DNA of 64,000 bases from Nocardioides agri (GTDB taxonomy: Bacteria > Actinomycetota > Actinomycetes > Propionibacteriales > Nocardioidaceae). The stretch lies in the NCBI RefSeq assembly GCF_013778305.1, contig NZ_JACEIC010000004.1, positions 1 to 64,000 of the forward strand, in the 5' to 3' direction. Position numbers and translations under genes: made by a program. Below, piece by piece: positions 16,552 through 24,737 of the stretch. The notes below the pieces were generated by a model. The model was not told the origin of the DNA and did no database searches. It saw only the letters and a program-made list of their open reading frames with translations. The stretch's first letter is position 1. The number at the start of each line of letters is the position of its first letter.

Positions 16552-18108
16552 TCACTTCGCCAGCATCCGGATGCTCGTCGGCACCAGGGCGCCCGGCACC
16601 TCGAACTCCGCGCCGTTGCCGAAGGTCTTCACCACGTTGTTGGCGAACGGCACGATGTCGGCCGCCTCCATCAGAGCGGACTCGGCCTGCAGCCAGGTGT
16701 CGCAGCCGTCGGTGCCGTCCATCTTGCTGGCAGCGGTGGCGCCGTCGGTGTAGTCCTTGTTGTCGATCCCGGAGAAGTTCGTCCCACCCTCGGCCATGCC
16801 GGCGCCCGACAGGAACGGCACGAGCTGGTCGGGGGTGTTGACGTTCAGCGGGACCCAGGCGATGTCCCAGTCGCCGGTGCCGAAGATGGCGCCCTGGAGC
16901 GCGGTCTCGTCGACGCCCTTGGCGTTCACCTTCACGCCGGCGGCCTCCCACTGCTGGACGGCGAGCTCGGCCGCGGCGGCGAAGGCGCTGCCCGCCGCGC
17001 TGGAGTAGAGGAAGGTCAGCTCGGGCTTGCCGGCGAGCGCGGCCTTGGCGGCGTCCACGTCCTGCGCCGGCAGCGAGGCGGCCGAGTCACCGGGGCAGGC
17101 GACCGGCGGGATCGCGGCGAGCGTGGTGGCCGGCGTGCCGGCGTCGGCGGTCGCGACCGAGGCGAGCTCGCCGAGGTCGAGCGCCTGGGTGAGGCCCATC
17201 CGGACGGCCGGGTCGCTGGTGGCGTGGCCGTCGTTGTGGTTGTACCACTGCTCGCCGAGCAGGGCCGGCGTCTCGGCGGCGAACAGTCCCTGGGCGTCGA
17301 GGCGCTTCACGTCGGGGCCGAGGACCTGCGCGGCGTTGATCTCGCCCGTGGAGATCAGGTTCGCCGCGGTGCTCTCGTTCTCGACGATCTTCATGACGAC
17401 GGTGTCGGGCATGCCCTCCTCCGCCGTCGTCGCGCCGTTCGGACCCCAGGTGTAGCCGTCCCGGATCTGGTACGTGTAGTGGTCGTTCGGGACCACCTCG
17501 GTGAGCTCGTACGGGCCACTGCCGTTGGTGCTGTCGGCCAGCGACGTGCGGTCCTGCATGCCGGCGTCGCAGACCATCGGGAGGCTGGCGAGGCCGTTGA
17601 GCACGAACGGCGCGGGCGCCGCCAGGGTGATCGTCACGGTGCCGGCGGCGTCGTCCGCCTTCGCCTTCGCCCCGGCGGGGTAGAACGTGCCGAGGAACGG
17701 GCTCTTGTTCTTCGGGTTGCCGACGTAGTCGAGGTTGTCGACGGCGGTGGTGGCCGTGAAGTCGCTGCCGTCGGCGCAGGTGATGCCGTCGTTCAGGGTC
17801 AGCGTGACCGTCGTGCCGTCGACCGCCCAGTCCTTGGCCAGCTGCGACTCGACGGCGCCGGTCTCACCGTCGACCGAGACGAGGGTGTCGTAGGCCAGCT
17901 GGTTGACGGTGAAGAGCTGGGTGCCCGCGGACGACTGCGGGTCGAGCTTGCCCGGGTCGCCCTTGAGCGCCATCGTGAAGGTGCCGCCGTCGGCGTACGT
18001 GCTGGCACCCCCCTCGTTGGTCCCGGGGTCGTCGTCGCCGCCCCCGCCGCACCCGGCGAGGAGAGCTGCGGTGACGCAGAGGCAGATCGCAGAGCTGGCT
18101 AGCTTCAT
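16552..18108 (-). CDS. Peptide-binding lipoprotein of an ABC transporter (SBP family 5)
   Basis: A 518-residue extracellular solute-binding protein anchored by lipid: the signal peptide ends in lipobox LLAGC (C20), followed by a Gly/Asp-rich linker. The body has family 5 features, including LDPQSS and a DGITCADGSDFTATTAVDN segment. AGGAAA lies 7 bases upstream of the ATG. It is the recognition component for the importer encoded just downstream. The closest guess is di- or oligopeptide binding, because the ATPases and permeases are Dpp-like; nickel or other ligands cannot be excluded. Confidence 0.9.
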   Translation of the reverse strand: MKLASSAICLCVTAALLAGCGGGGDDDPGTNEGGASTYADGGTFTMALKGDPGKLDPQSSAGTQLFTVNQLAYDTLVSVDGETGAVESQLAKDWAVDGTTVTLTLNDGITCADGSDFTATTAVDNLDYVGNPKNKSPFLGTFYPAGAKAKADDAAGTVTITLAAPAPFVLNGLASLPMVCDAGMQDRTSLADSTNGSGPYELTEVVPNDHYTYQIRDGYTWGPNGATTAEEGMPDTVVMKIVENESTAANLISTGEINAAQVLGPDVKRLDAQGLFAAETPALLGEQWYNHNDGHATSDPAVRMGLTQALDLGELASVATADAGTPATTLAAIPPVACPGDSAASLPAQDVDAAKAALAGKPELTFLYSSAAGSAFAAAAELAVQQWEAAGVKVNAKGVDETALQGAIFGTGDWDIAWVPLNVNTPDQLVPFLSGAGMAEGGTNFSGIDNKDYTDGATAASKMDGTDGCDTWLQAESALMEAADIVPFANNVVKTFGNGAEFEVPGALVPTSIRMLAK

Positions 18109-18142
18109 GGCGTTTCCTGTCGTCGCGTTGGTGTGGTGGGGA

Positions 18143-19531
18143 TCAGGCTCCGGCGCGCCGGATGGCGCGACCGACGTGCAGGTAGAGGGCGTGGCCCTCT
18201 CCGTCGTCCCCGAGGAAGACGTGCGGCAGGTGCATGCCGTGCTCGGACTCCAGCGGGATCAGGCTGTCGTCACGGAACGGCACGAGCTCCTTGCGGTCCG
18301 GCTGCTCGCCGAGGTCCTCGAACATGCCCTTGGGCACGGTGACGACCCAGATCCGGCCGTCGTCGTCCTGGCTGACGGTCAGCTCCCCCACCTCGGTCGC
18401 GTAGGTGCCGACGTACCGGCTGGCGTCGATCCGCTCGGCGTCAGCGGGCGGGGTGGGCAGCGCCGGCACCTGGACGCCGGTGAGCTTCTCGATGATCGGG
18501 GTGACCAGGTCCTCGTAGAAGGAGATGATGTCGCCGCCGTTGGTGAGCAGCACGACCGCGACGCCGGCCTCGGGGAGCATCCGGAGGAAGGCGTTCTGGC
18601 CGATGGTGCTGCCGTCGTGGCCGACGATGTCGCCGGTCGGCAGGTCGAAGCGCTCGAAGCCGAGGCCCCACGAGGTTCCCATGACGCCGAGGTAGGGCAC
18701 GTCGACGGCGTGCGCCTGCATCGCGGCGGCGGTGCCGGGCGCGAGGACCTGGGTCCCGTCCTCGGCCCTGCCGTCCGCCATGTGCATGGCGGCGAACTTC
18801 AGCAGGTCGCGCGGTCGCATGGAGAGCATCGACCCGGCCGGCGCGTTGGAGCGGGCGAAGGTCCAGATCGGGGCGGGCTGGTAGCCGGCGCCCGGCTCGA
18901 GCTGGACGTGACCCATCGCGGCGCGGAACATGATCGCCTCGTAGGGGTTCGTGGCCGCGTGGGTCAGGCCCAGCGGCGCGAAGAGGTGGTCGCGCAGGCA
19001 CGCGTCGTAGTGCTTCTCGCGGAGCACCTCGACGAGCCGGCCGAGCACGCAGAAGCCCGCGTTGTTGTAGGAGAACATCTCCCCCGGCGGGAACAGCTGG
19101 GGCACCTCGCCGAGCACGCCGAGGTACTTCTCGACGCAGTCGTCGCCGACGCCGGTGTCGGTGAAGATGTCGCCCTCGAAGCCGGCGGTGTGGTTGAGCA
19201 GCATCCGGACCGTGATGACGGCGGCCGCGGCGTCGTCGCCGATCGCGAACTCCGGCAGGTAGGTGCGGACCGGCTCGTCCAGGTCGACCCTGCCCTCGTC
19301 GACGAGCTGCATCACCAGCGTGCTCGTCCAGAGCTTGGTGATCGACCCGATCTGGAAGAGGGAGTCGGTCGTCGCCTCGACCCCGGTCCCCCGGTGCAGG
19401 AGGCCGGCGGCGTCGTCGACGACCTCGCCGTCGAACAGGACGCCGACGGCCGCGCCGGGCACGTCGTACTTCTCGATCAGCGCGGGCAGCTGCTCGGCGA
19501 TCCAGGCCTTCACCTCGGACAGGGTGGTCAT
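18143..19531 (-). CDS. Serine hydrolase of the beta-lactamase / D-aminopeptidase family (second copy)
   Basis: A 462-residue paralogue of the protein at 11495, with SITK (S63, K66), YNN and GHDGST as the three active-site boxes. The two share conserved blocks throughout, for example VFTDTGRGDDC versus IFTDTGVGDDC, but are clearly diverged. No signal peptide is visible when started at ATG 19531, which I prefer because the family N-terminus begins soon after. It is the first gene of the ten-gene run, 34 bases before the binding protein. Role inferred as hydrolysis of imported D-amino-acid peptides or esters. Confidence 0.83.
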   Translation of the reverse strand: MTTLSEVKAWIAEQLPALIEKYDVPGAAVGVLFDGEVVDDAAGLLHRGTGVEATTDSLFQIGSITKLWTSTLVMQLVDEGRVDLDEPVRTYLPEFAIGDDAAAAVITVRMLLNHTAGFEGDIFTDTGVGDDCVEKYLGVLGEVPQLFPPGEMFSYNNAGFCVLGRLVEVLREKHYDACLRDHLFAPLGLTHAATNPYEAIMFRAAMGHVQLEPGAGYQPAPIWTFARSNAPAGSMLSMRPRDLLKFAAMHMADGRAEDGTQVLAPGTAAAMQAHAVDVPYLGVMGTSWGLGFERFDLPTGDIVGHDGSTIGQNAFLRMLPEAGVAVVLLTNGGDIISFYEDLVTPIIEKLTGVQVPALPTPPADAERIDASRYVGTYATEVGELTVSQDDDGRIWVVTVPKGMFEDLGEQPDRKELVPFRDDSLIPLESEHGMHLPHVFLGDDGEGHALYLHVGRAIRRAGA

Positions 19532-19584
19532 GGCGCCCACCGTAGGAATGACCCGCGTCACTGTGTTCGTCGTACCGGACAACT

Positions 19585-19614
19585 CTCGTCGGTTCGGCTG
19601 TGCTCACCGACGAG
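19585..19614 (-). terminator. Inverted repeat after the diacylglycerol kinase-like gene
   Basis: Nine-base perfect arms CTCGTCGGT (19585-19593) and ACCGACGAG (19606-19614) with a 12-base loop start 34 bases after the stop of the upstream minus-strand gene. There is no T tract, as is usual in high-GC actinobacteria. It could instead be an operator for the serine-hydrolase operon, whose start lies 54 bases further on. The 19532-19647 gap contains no other clear signal. Confidence 0.4.
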
Positions 19615-19647
19615 GGTTGGTCACGGGCGTGTTACGGGCCCCGTGGC

Positions 19648-20589
19648 TCAGTCGTCGTCGCCCACGCGGACCACGAGCGCGTCGCGCTGGAGGACGAACC
19701 GGAGGGTGGCCGCCTCCGTGAGCACGTCGCCGTCGACCTCGCAGAGCTGGGGCGGGTCGACCTTCAGCGTGACGTCACGTCCACTGACCCGCTCGAGGGC
19801 CGGGCTGTCGTCGCGGTTGGCGAGCACCCGGGCCGCGACGCCGATCCACTGGGTCAGGCTCTCGGGGCTGACCGTGGCGACGTCGAGCAGGCCGTCGTCG
19901 AAGAGCGCGTCGGGCAGCAGGACCATGCCGCCGGTGAGCTCGCCGCAGTTGCCGACGACGACGGTCCGGGCCTTGCGGGCCCCGGTCGTCTCACCGTCGA
20001 CGACGAGGTCGAGCGAGAACGGCGGGTCGGTGAGGTGCTTGCCGCCGCTGGCGACGTACGCCGCCCACCCGACCTTGTCCTTCACGCCCTCGGGGGCGTC
20101 GGCCATCATCTGCGCGTCGAAGCCGACCCCGGCCATCACCGTGAAGCAGTGGACGTTGTCGGCGGGCTCCGGCAGGCCCTCGAGCTGCTCCGGGGTGGGG
20201 TCGAGCACCAGCCAGCCGACGTCGATCGCGCGGTCACGACCGGTGAAGGCGACCCGCGCGGCGTCCTCCATGGGGTCGACCCGGCCGCCGACATTGCGGG
20301 CCAGCAGGTTGCCGGTGCCGCCGGGCAGCAGCCCGAGCGGGACGCCGGTGCCGACCAGCTCCTCGGCCACCGCGCGCACGGTCCCGTCGCCGCCGAGGGC
20401 ACACACCACGGAGGCGCCGCCCTCGACCGCTGCCCGGGTCTGCCCGAAGCCGGGGTCGTCCTCGGTCGTCTCGACGATCGTCGGCTCCGGCACGCCCGCC
20501 GAGCGGGCGACCTCGGCGAGCGTCTCGCGGACTTCGTCGACGTCGACCTTGATCGGGTTGACGACGACGGTGATCTCAGACCCGCGCAT
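19648..20589 (-). CDS. Diacylglycerol kinase-family lipid kinase
   Basis: A 313-residue protein of the DagK catalytic family (DgkB/YegS-like). It shows the N-terminal VVVNPIK block, the nucleotide loop ALGGDGTVR (about residues 65-73), LPGGTGNLLARN (about 89-100) and the C-terminal PQLCEVDGD motif. It phosphorylates a lipid alcohol, most likely diacylglycerol or an undecaprenol-like lipid, from the cytoplasmic face. Its start overlaps the end of the DUF1206 gene by 14 bases. Neighbouring PAP2 phosphatases would catalyse the reverse type of reaction. Confidence 0.88.
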   Translation of the reverse strand: MRGSEITVVVNPIKVDVDEVRETLAEVARSAGVPEPTIVETTEDDPGFGQTRAAVEGGASVVCALGGDGTVRAVAEELVGTGVPLGLLPGGTGNLLARNVGGRVDPMEDAARVAFTGRDRAIDVGWLVLDPTPEQLEGLPEPADNVHCFTVMAGVGFDAQMMADAPEGVKDKVGWAAYVASGGKHLTDPPFSLDLVVDGETTGARKARTVVVGNCGELTGGMVLLPDALFDDGLLDVATVSPESLTQWIGVAARVLANRDDSPALERVSGRDVTLKVDPPQLCEVDGDVLTEAATLRFVLQRDALVVRVGDDD

Positions 20590-21388
20590 AGCGCGCCCGG
20601 GCGAACGAGTAGACGCCGTAGGCCGCGAGCCCGAGTGCGATGGCGATCAGGATGACCGGACCGGCGGGCAGGTCGCGCAGCGCCTTCAGCGCGCCGTCGA
20701 GGCCGGTGGTCTTGCCCACGTGCTGCTTCAGGGCGGCGGCGACGAAGAGGACACCGACCGCGACGAGCGCGATGCCCTTGCCGATGTAGCCGATCCGAGC
20801 GGCGATCACGGCCCAGTGACCGGGGTGCTCCTGGAGGTCGCCGAGGAACTTCTGCTTCCAGCCCTTGTAGATGTGGTAGACCCCGACGCCGATGATCGCT
20901 GCACCGAGCAGGCCGACCAGCACGCGGCCGGCGGGCGCGTCCATCAGGCTCCGGGTGAAGTCCTTGGTCTGCTTGTTGCTCGACGTGTGTCCGCCGAGCG
21001 CGAAGACGAGCGCGGTGTAGGCGAGCGCGGCGTACAGGACGGCCTTGCCGCCCGCCTTGGCCTTGTCGAAGGCCTCGCGCTGCGAGAAGACCTCCGTGAC
21101 CTGCCACAGCGCCAGCAGCGCGAAGCCGATCCCCAGCACCCAGAGCAGGAACTGACCGAACGGCTGGTGCGCCACGGTGGCGACGGCACCCGACTGGCTC
21201 GCCTGCCCGCCGTCGCCGGTCGCGATCTGCACGGTCAGCCAGGCGAGCACCAGGTGCAGCACGCCGCTGGCGGCGTAGCCCAGCCGTGCCCCCCACTCGA
21301 CGACCGGGTTGTCCCCGGCTCGGTTCGCGGCCCCCTTGGCGGCCGAGGTGGCTCTGTCGGCGTGAGCCGACATGTTCTGATGCGTCAT
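20576..21388 (-). CDS. DUF1206 membrane protein
   Basis: A 270-residue integral membrane protein built of three repeated two-helix DUF1206 units: one begins near residue 30 (WGARLGYAASGVLHLVLAW), one near 115 and one near 200 (ARIGYIGKGIALVAVGVLF). The GYxxxGxxxxxxG pattern recurs in each unit. No biochemical function is established for the family. ATG at 21388 is used; ATG at 21400 also has a GGGAGA-like site and would add four residues. It overlaps the downstream lipid kinase gene, hinting at a shared role in membrane lipid metabolism. Confidence 0.85.
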   Translation of the reverse strand: MTHQNMSAHADRATSAAKGAANRAGDNPVVEWGARLGYAASGVLHLVLAWLTVQIATGDGGQASQSGAVATVAHQPFGQFLLWVLGIGFALLALWQVTEVFSQREAFDKAKAGGKAVLYAALAYTALVFALGGHTSSNKQTKDFTRSLMDAPAGRVLVGLLGAAIIGVGVYHIYKGWKQKFLGDLQEHPGHWAVIAARIGYIGKGIALVAVGVLFVAAALKQHVGKTTGLDGALKALRDLPAGPVILIAIALGLAAYGVYSFARARYARV

Positions 21389-21450
21389 GGTCTCCCTCAT
21401 GTCTCCCGGCCCCTTGTAGGGGTGTCTACCCCGCCTGAGCGGGGCCATAC

Positions 21451-22203
21451 CTAGGCGAAGGTCTGGTCTGCCGGCCTCTTCGACTCGGTGCGGCCGTCTG
21501 CCGACCCGTCCCCGTCCTCGTCGCCCCGGCGCAGCCAGTGCCAGGCGAGCAGGCAGGCGACGAGGCCGTTGACCATCGCGACGGCGACGTCGCTGAGGTG
21601 GTGCATGCCGCGGTAGAGCCGGGCGGTGCCGACTGCGAACGGCACCAGCAGGCAGACGGTCACCACGACCGCCCGGAGCGCGGGCTGCCGGATCCGCAGG
21701 GCCATCAGCGCCAGCGTGAAGTAGAGGCCGGTGGCCGCTCCGGTGTGCCCGCTCGGGAAGCTGGAGGTGGGCGGGGAGTCGTCGAGCTTCTCGACGTCCG
21801 GCCGCTCGCGGTCGATGAGCAGCGTGGTGAAGAAGAACACCAGGGCCTGCGCGGAGATCGCGATCAGCGGCACCACGGCGTACCACCACTGCCGCGTGTG
21901 CCACCACACCAGCCCCACCACGATGAGGCAGACGCCGATGATGCTCACGGTCGCGCCGACCCACGAGAAGACCAGCGTCACGTTGTCGAGGAACGGCGTG
22001 CGCGACGACGCCATCGACTTGTTGAGCTTCTCCTCGGAGACGCCGAACTCCTTCAGCGGGCCGTCGGTGAGGGCCCAGCCGATCGCCAGCACGGCCAGCC
22101 ACCAGACGAAGAGCGGCGCGACCACGCGCACGCCGAGGTCACGGGCGGCCTCCTTCGCGGTCGGGCGAGATTGGTCGTCATGCCACCTGGTGAGCATCGT
22201 CAT
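21451..22203 (-). CDS. PAP2-family phosphatase (first copy)
   Basis: A 250-residue membrane phosphatase with the three PAP2 motifs: KxxxxxxRP-like DRERPDVEKLD, PSGH in SSFPSGHTGA, and RLYRGMHHLSDV carrying the nucleophilic His. About five or six helices surround them. Family members dephosphorylate phosphatidic acid, phosphatidylglycerophosphate or undecaprenyl diphosphate at the outer face of the membrane. Its N-terminus overlaps the end of the next upstream PAP2 gene by 26 bases, so the pair is translationally linked. Confidence 0.9.
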   Translation of the reverse strand: MTMLTRWHDDQSRPTAKEAARDLGVRVVAPLFVWWLAVLAIGWALTDGPLKEFGVSEEKLNKSMASSRTPFLDNVTLVFSWVGATVSIIGVCLIVVGLVWWHTRQWWYAVVPLIAISAQALVFFFTTLLIDRERPDVEKLDDSPPTSSFPSGHTGAATGLYFTLALMALRIRQPALRAVVVTVCLLVPFAVGTARLYRGMHHLSDVAVAMVNGLVACLLAWHWLRRGDEDGDGSADGRTESKRPADQTFA

Positions 22204-22903
22204 CAGCGGCCTCCTTCGTGTGGTTCTCAGTGGGGTTCGGTGGGCTCCAGCCCAGGTAGCCGGCGTACGACGCGGCGCAGAGGCCCACGCCGAGCAGCAC
22301 GCCGGCGGTGACGTCGGAGAGGTAGTGGGCGCCCATGAAGATCCGGTCGGCGCAGGTGATGAGCACCCACGCGACGCCGACGGCGAGCAGGACGCGACGA
22401 GCCGTCACGCCCATCGCGTGGCGCAGCAGCAGCAGGACCACCGTCACGACGATCGCGTTGTTGGTGGCGTGGCCCGACGGGAACGAGTAGCCGCTGTGCA
22501 CGGCGAACGGGTCCTCGACCACGGGCCGGGTCCGCTGCACCAGGAGCTTGAGCAGGACGGCGATGAGCCAGCCCGTGGCCATCGTGGCCAGCGCCCACAT
22601 CGCGCGCGTGCGCAGGTGCAGCCTGGCCCAGGCGAAGACGCACGCCGGCACCCCGAGCACGGCGTACATCACCCACGGCTGGCTGACCATCTCCCAGGCG
22701 TGCGCGAACGAGTGGAACCCGTCGTGCGACCTGGTGAAGTCGGTGGCGGCGACGCTCACCTCCTGGTCGAGGTCGATGAGCGGCCCGAACTGGGTGCGCA
22801 CCAGGTAGGCGAGCACGGCGATCGGGACCGCCACGACCAGCGCGTACACCACGGCCCTGGTCAGTCGACGAAGGCGTGTCTGGCTCCCCTCCATGACCGG
22901 CAT
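22178..22903 (-). CDS. PAP2-family phosphatase (second copy)
   Basis: A 241-residue membrane phosphatase with motifs QRTRPVVEDP, SFPSGHATN and RIFMGAHYLSDV, and about six helices. The substrate class is as for the neighbouring copy; the two are diverged, suggesting different lipid phosphates. ATG at 22903 follows AGAGG; ATG at 22894 is possible. It is divergent from the phospholipase D gene across a 74-base gap that contains an 8-base inverted repeat. Confidence 0.9.
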   Translation of the reverse strand: MPVMEGSQTRLRRLTRAVVYALVVAVPIAVLAYLVRTQFGPLIDLDQEVSVAATDFTRSHDGFHSFAHAWEMVSQPWVMYAVLGVPACVFAWARLHLRTRAMWALATMATGWLIAVLLKLLVQRTRPVVEDPFAVHSGYSFPSGHATNNAIVVTVVLLLLRHAMGVTARRVLLAVGVAWVLITCADRIFMGAHYLSDVTAGVLLGVGLCAASYAGYLGWSPPNPTENHTKEAADDDAHQVA

Positions 22904-22923
22904 CTTGCGCCTCTGCGGTCCTC

Positions 22924-22957
22924 CGCAAACGCACCAGGCGTTCACGAGCCGTTTGCG
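22924..22957. promoter_or_regulatory. Inverted repeat between divergent PAP2 and phospholipase D genes
   Basis: Perfect 8-base arms CGCAAACG (22924-22931) and CGTTTGCG (22950-22957), 18 bases between arms, about 26 bases centre-to-centre. It lies in the only space available for both divergent promoters and could be an operator. No known regulator motif was recognised. Confidence 0.35.
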
Positions 22958-22977
22958 CAGTGACCACCGGGAGCACA

Positions 22978-24735
22978 ATGGCCCTCGTGGACGTGAGGGA
23001 GTGGCTCCTCGTGAGCGAGGAGAGGGAGAACCCGCACACCGCGATCGATGCGGTGCGTGGCGACGGGACGGCGTGGAGCACCGGCAACAGCGTCCGGGCG
23101 CTGGTGCACGGGCGCGACTACTTCGGCGAGCTCTACGAGCGCATCTGCACGCTCGGGCCGGGCGACCGGTTCTACTTCGCCGACTGGCAGGGCGACCCCG
23201 ACCAGCAGCTGACCGACGACCCGCGCGCCACGCTCAACAACACGCTGATCGACGCCGTACGCCGCGGCGTCGACGTCCGTGGGCTGCTGTGGCGCTCGCA
23301 CTGGCACCGGCTGGGCTACAGCGCCCACCGGCACCGGCAGCTCGGTGACGAGATCGGCGAGGCCGGCGGCCAGTGCCTGCGCGACATGCGCGTGCGCACC
23401 CGCGGCGCCCACCACCAGAAGTTCGTGGTGATCCGGCACGCTGCCGACCCGGAGCGCGACATCGCCTACGTCGGCGGCATCGACCTGTGCAACGGCCGGC
23501 GCGACGACGCCAAGCACCAGGGCGACCGGCAGCCGGTCGAGATGGCGCGGGCCTACGGCCCCACCCCCGCCTGGCACGACGTCCAGGTGGCGATCCAGGG
23601 TCCGGCCGTCCACGACGTCGAGACGACGTTCCGGGAGCGCTGGGAGGACAGCACCCCCCTCACGCTGAACCCCGGGCGGCTGCTGTCGAGCTTCGTGCAC
23701 CGTGAGGACCTCTCCCCCGAGCCGCTCGGCGACCAGGCGCCACCCCCGCCGGCGCGGCCCGACGGGCACGAGGTGGTCCAGATCGTCCGGACCTTCCCGG
23801 TGATCTATCCCAAGTCCTACGACTTCGCCCCCGAGGGCGAGCGCTCGGTGATGCTCGGCAACACCAAGGCGATCGCGCAGGCCGACCGGCTCGTCTACGT
23901 CGAGGACCAGTACCTCTGGTCCGAGGAGGTCGGCGACCACTTCGCCGGCGCCCTGCGCGACAAGCCCGACCTCCGGCTGGTCATCGTGCTGCCCGTCGTA
24001 CCCGACCGTGACGGCGCTGCCGTCGAGGTGCCGCAGCTCTACGGACGGTCGCTGGCGATGCGCAAGATCCTCGAGGCGGGTGGCGACCGGGTCGCCGTCT
24101 TCGGGCTGACCAACGAGGCCGGGATGCCGGTCTACGTGCACTCGAAGACCTGCATCATCGACCACCGGTGGGCGAGCGTCGGGTCCGACAACCTCAACCG
24201 CCGCTCGTGGACCAGCGACAGCGAGATCGCGTGCGCCGTCGTCGACGACCGTGGCGATGCCGACAGCCCGGCGCCCGAGGACTCCTTCCCGCGCGTGCTG
24301 CTGCGCACGCTCGTCGCCGAGCACCTCGGCTGCAGTCCGGACGAGGTGCCGGAGGACCCCCACGAGCTCTTCGACACGATGGTCGCCTCCGCCGACGCGC
24401 TCGACGAGTGGTACGCCGGCGGCGTCCGCGTCCGCGTCCGCGACCGCCGGACGGGCGTGCGCGGCCGGTTGTCCGGGAGGATCCCGCGACGGCGCCCGGT
24501 GCCGGTGCCCCAGTGGTTGAGCGGCCACGTCCCCGGGCATGCCTACCGACGGCGGCGAGCGCTCGACCGCGCGGCGGCGTACGCCGCGGCGCCGCACGAG
24601 CACCAACGACCGCCCGGCCGGCTACGCCGGCTGGCGACGCCCGAGCTCACCGCGACGCAGCTCATCTGGGCACCGCGGCTGTACGACCTGCTGTTCGACC
24701 CGGACGGCCGGCCACGACCCGGAGAGGGGAACTGA
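22978..24735 (+). CDS. Phospholipase D-like protein with two HKD motifs
   Basis: A 585-residue PLD-superfamily enzyme with motif 1 HHQKFVVIRHAAD (about residues 145-157) and motif 2 HSKTCIIDHRWASVGSDN (about 385-402), both complete. It has no signal peptide or obvious membrane helix. The length and the YVGGIDLCNGR block resemble the larger PLD enzymes rather than cardiolipin synthases. It may hydrolyse or transphosphatidylate phospholipids, yielding phosphatidic acid that the neighbouring PAP2 enzymes could use. ATG at 22978 has GGGAG 4 bases upstream. The C-terminal 120 residues are Arg-rich. Confidence 0.88.
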   Translation: MALVDVREWLLVSEERENPHTAIDAVRGDGTAWSTGNSVRALVHGRDYFGELYERICTLGPGDRFYFADWQGDPDQQLTDDPRATLNNTLIDAVRRGVDVRGLLWRSHWHRLGYSAHRHRQLGDEIGEAGGQCLRDMRVRTRGAHHQKFVVIRHAADPERDIAYVGGIDLCNGRRDDAKHQGDRQPVEMARAYGPTPAWHDVQVAIQGPAVHDVETTFRERWEDSTPLTLNPGRLLSSFVHREDLSPEPLGDQAPPPPARPDGHEVVQIVRTFPVIYPKSYDFAPEGERSVMLGNTKAIAQADRLVYVEDQYLWSEEVGDHFAGALRDKPDLRLVIVLPVVPDRDGAAVEVPQLYGRSLAMRKILEAGGDRVAVFGLTNEAGMPVYVHSKTCIIDHRWASVGSDNLNRRSWTSDSEIACAVVDDRGDADSPAPEDSFPRVLLRTLVAEHLGCSPDEVPEDPHELFDTMVASADALDEWYAGGVRVRVRDRRTGVRGRLSGRIPRRRPVPVPQWLSGHVPGHAYRRRRALDRAAAYAAAPHEHQRPPGRLRRLATPELTATQLIWAPRLYDLLFDPDGRPRPGEGN

Positions 24736-24737
24736 GG

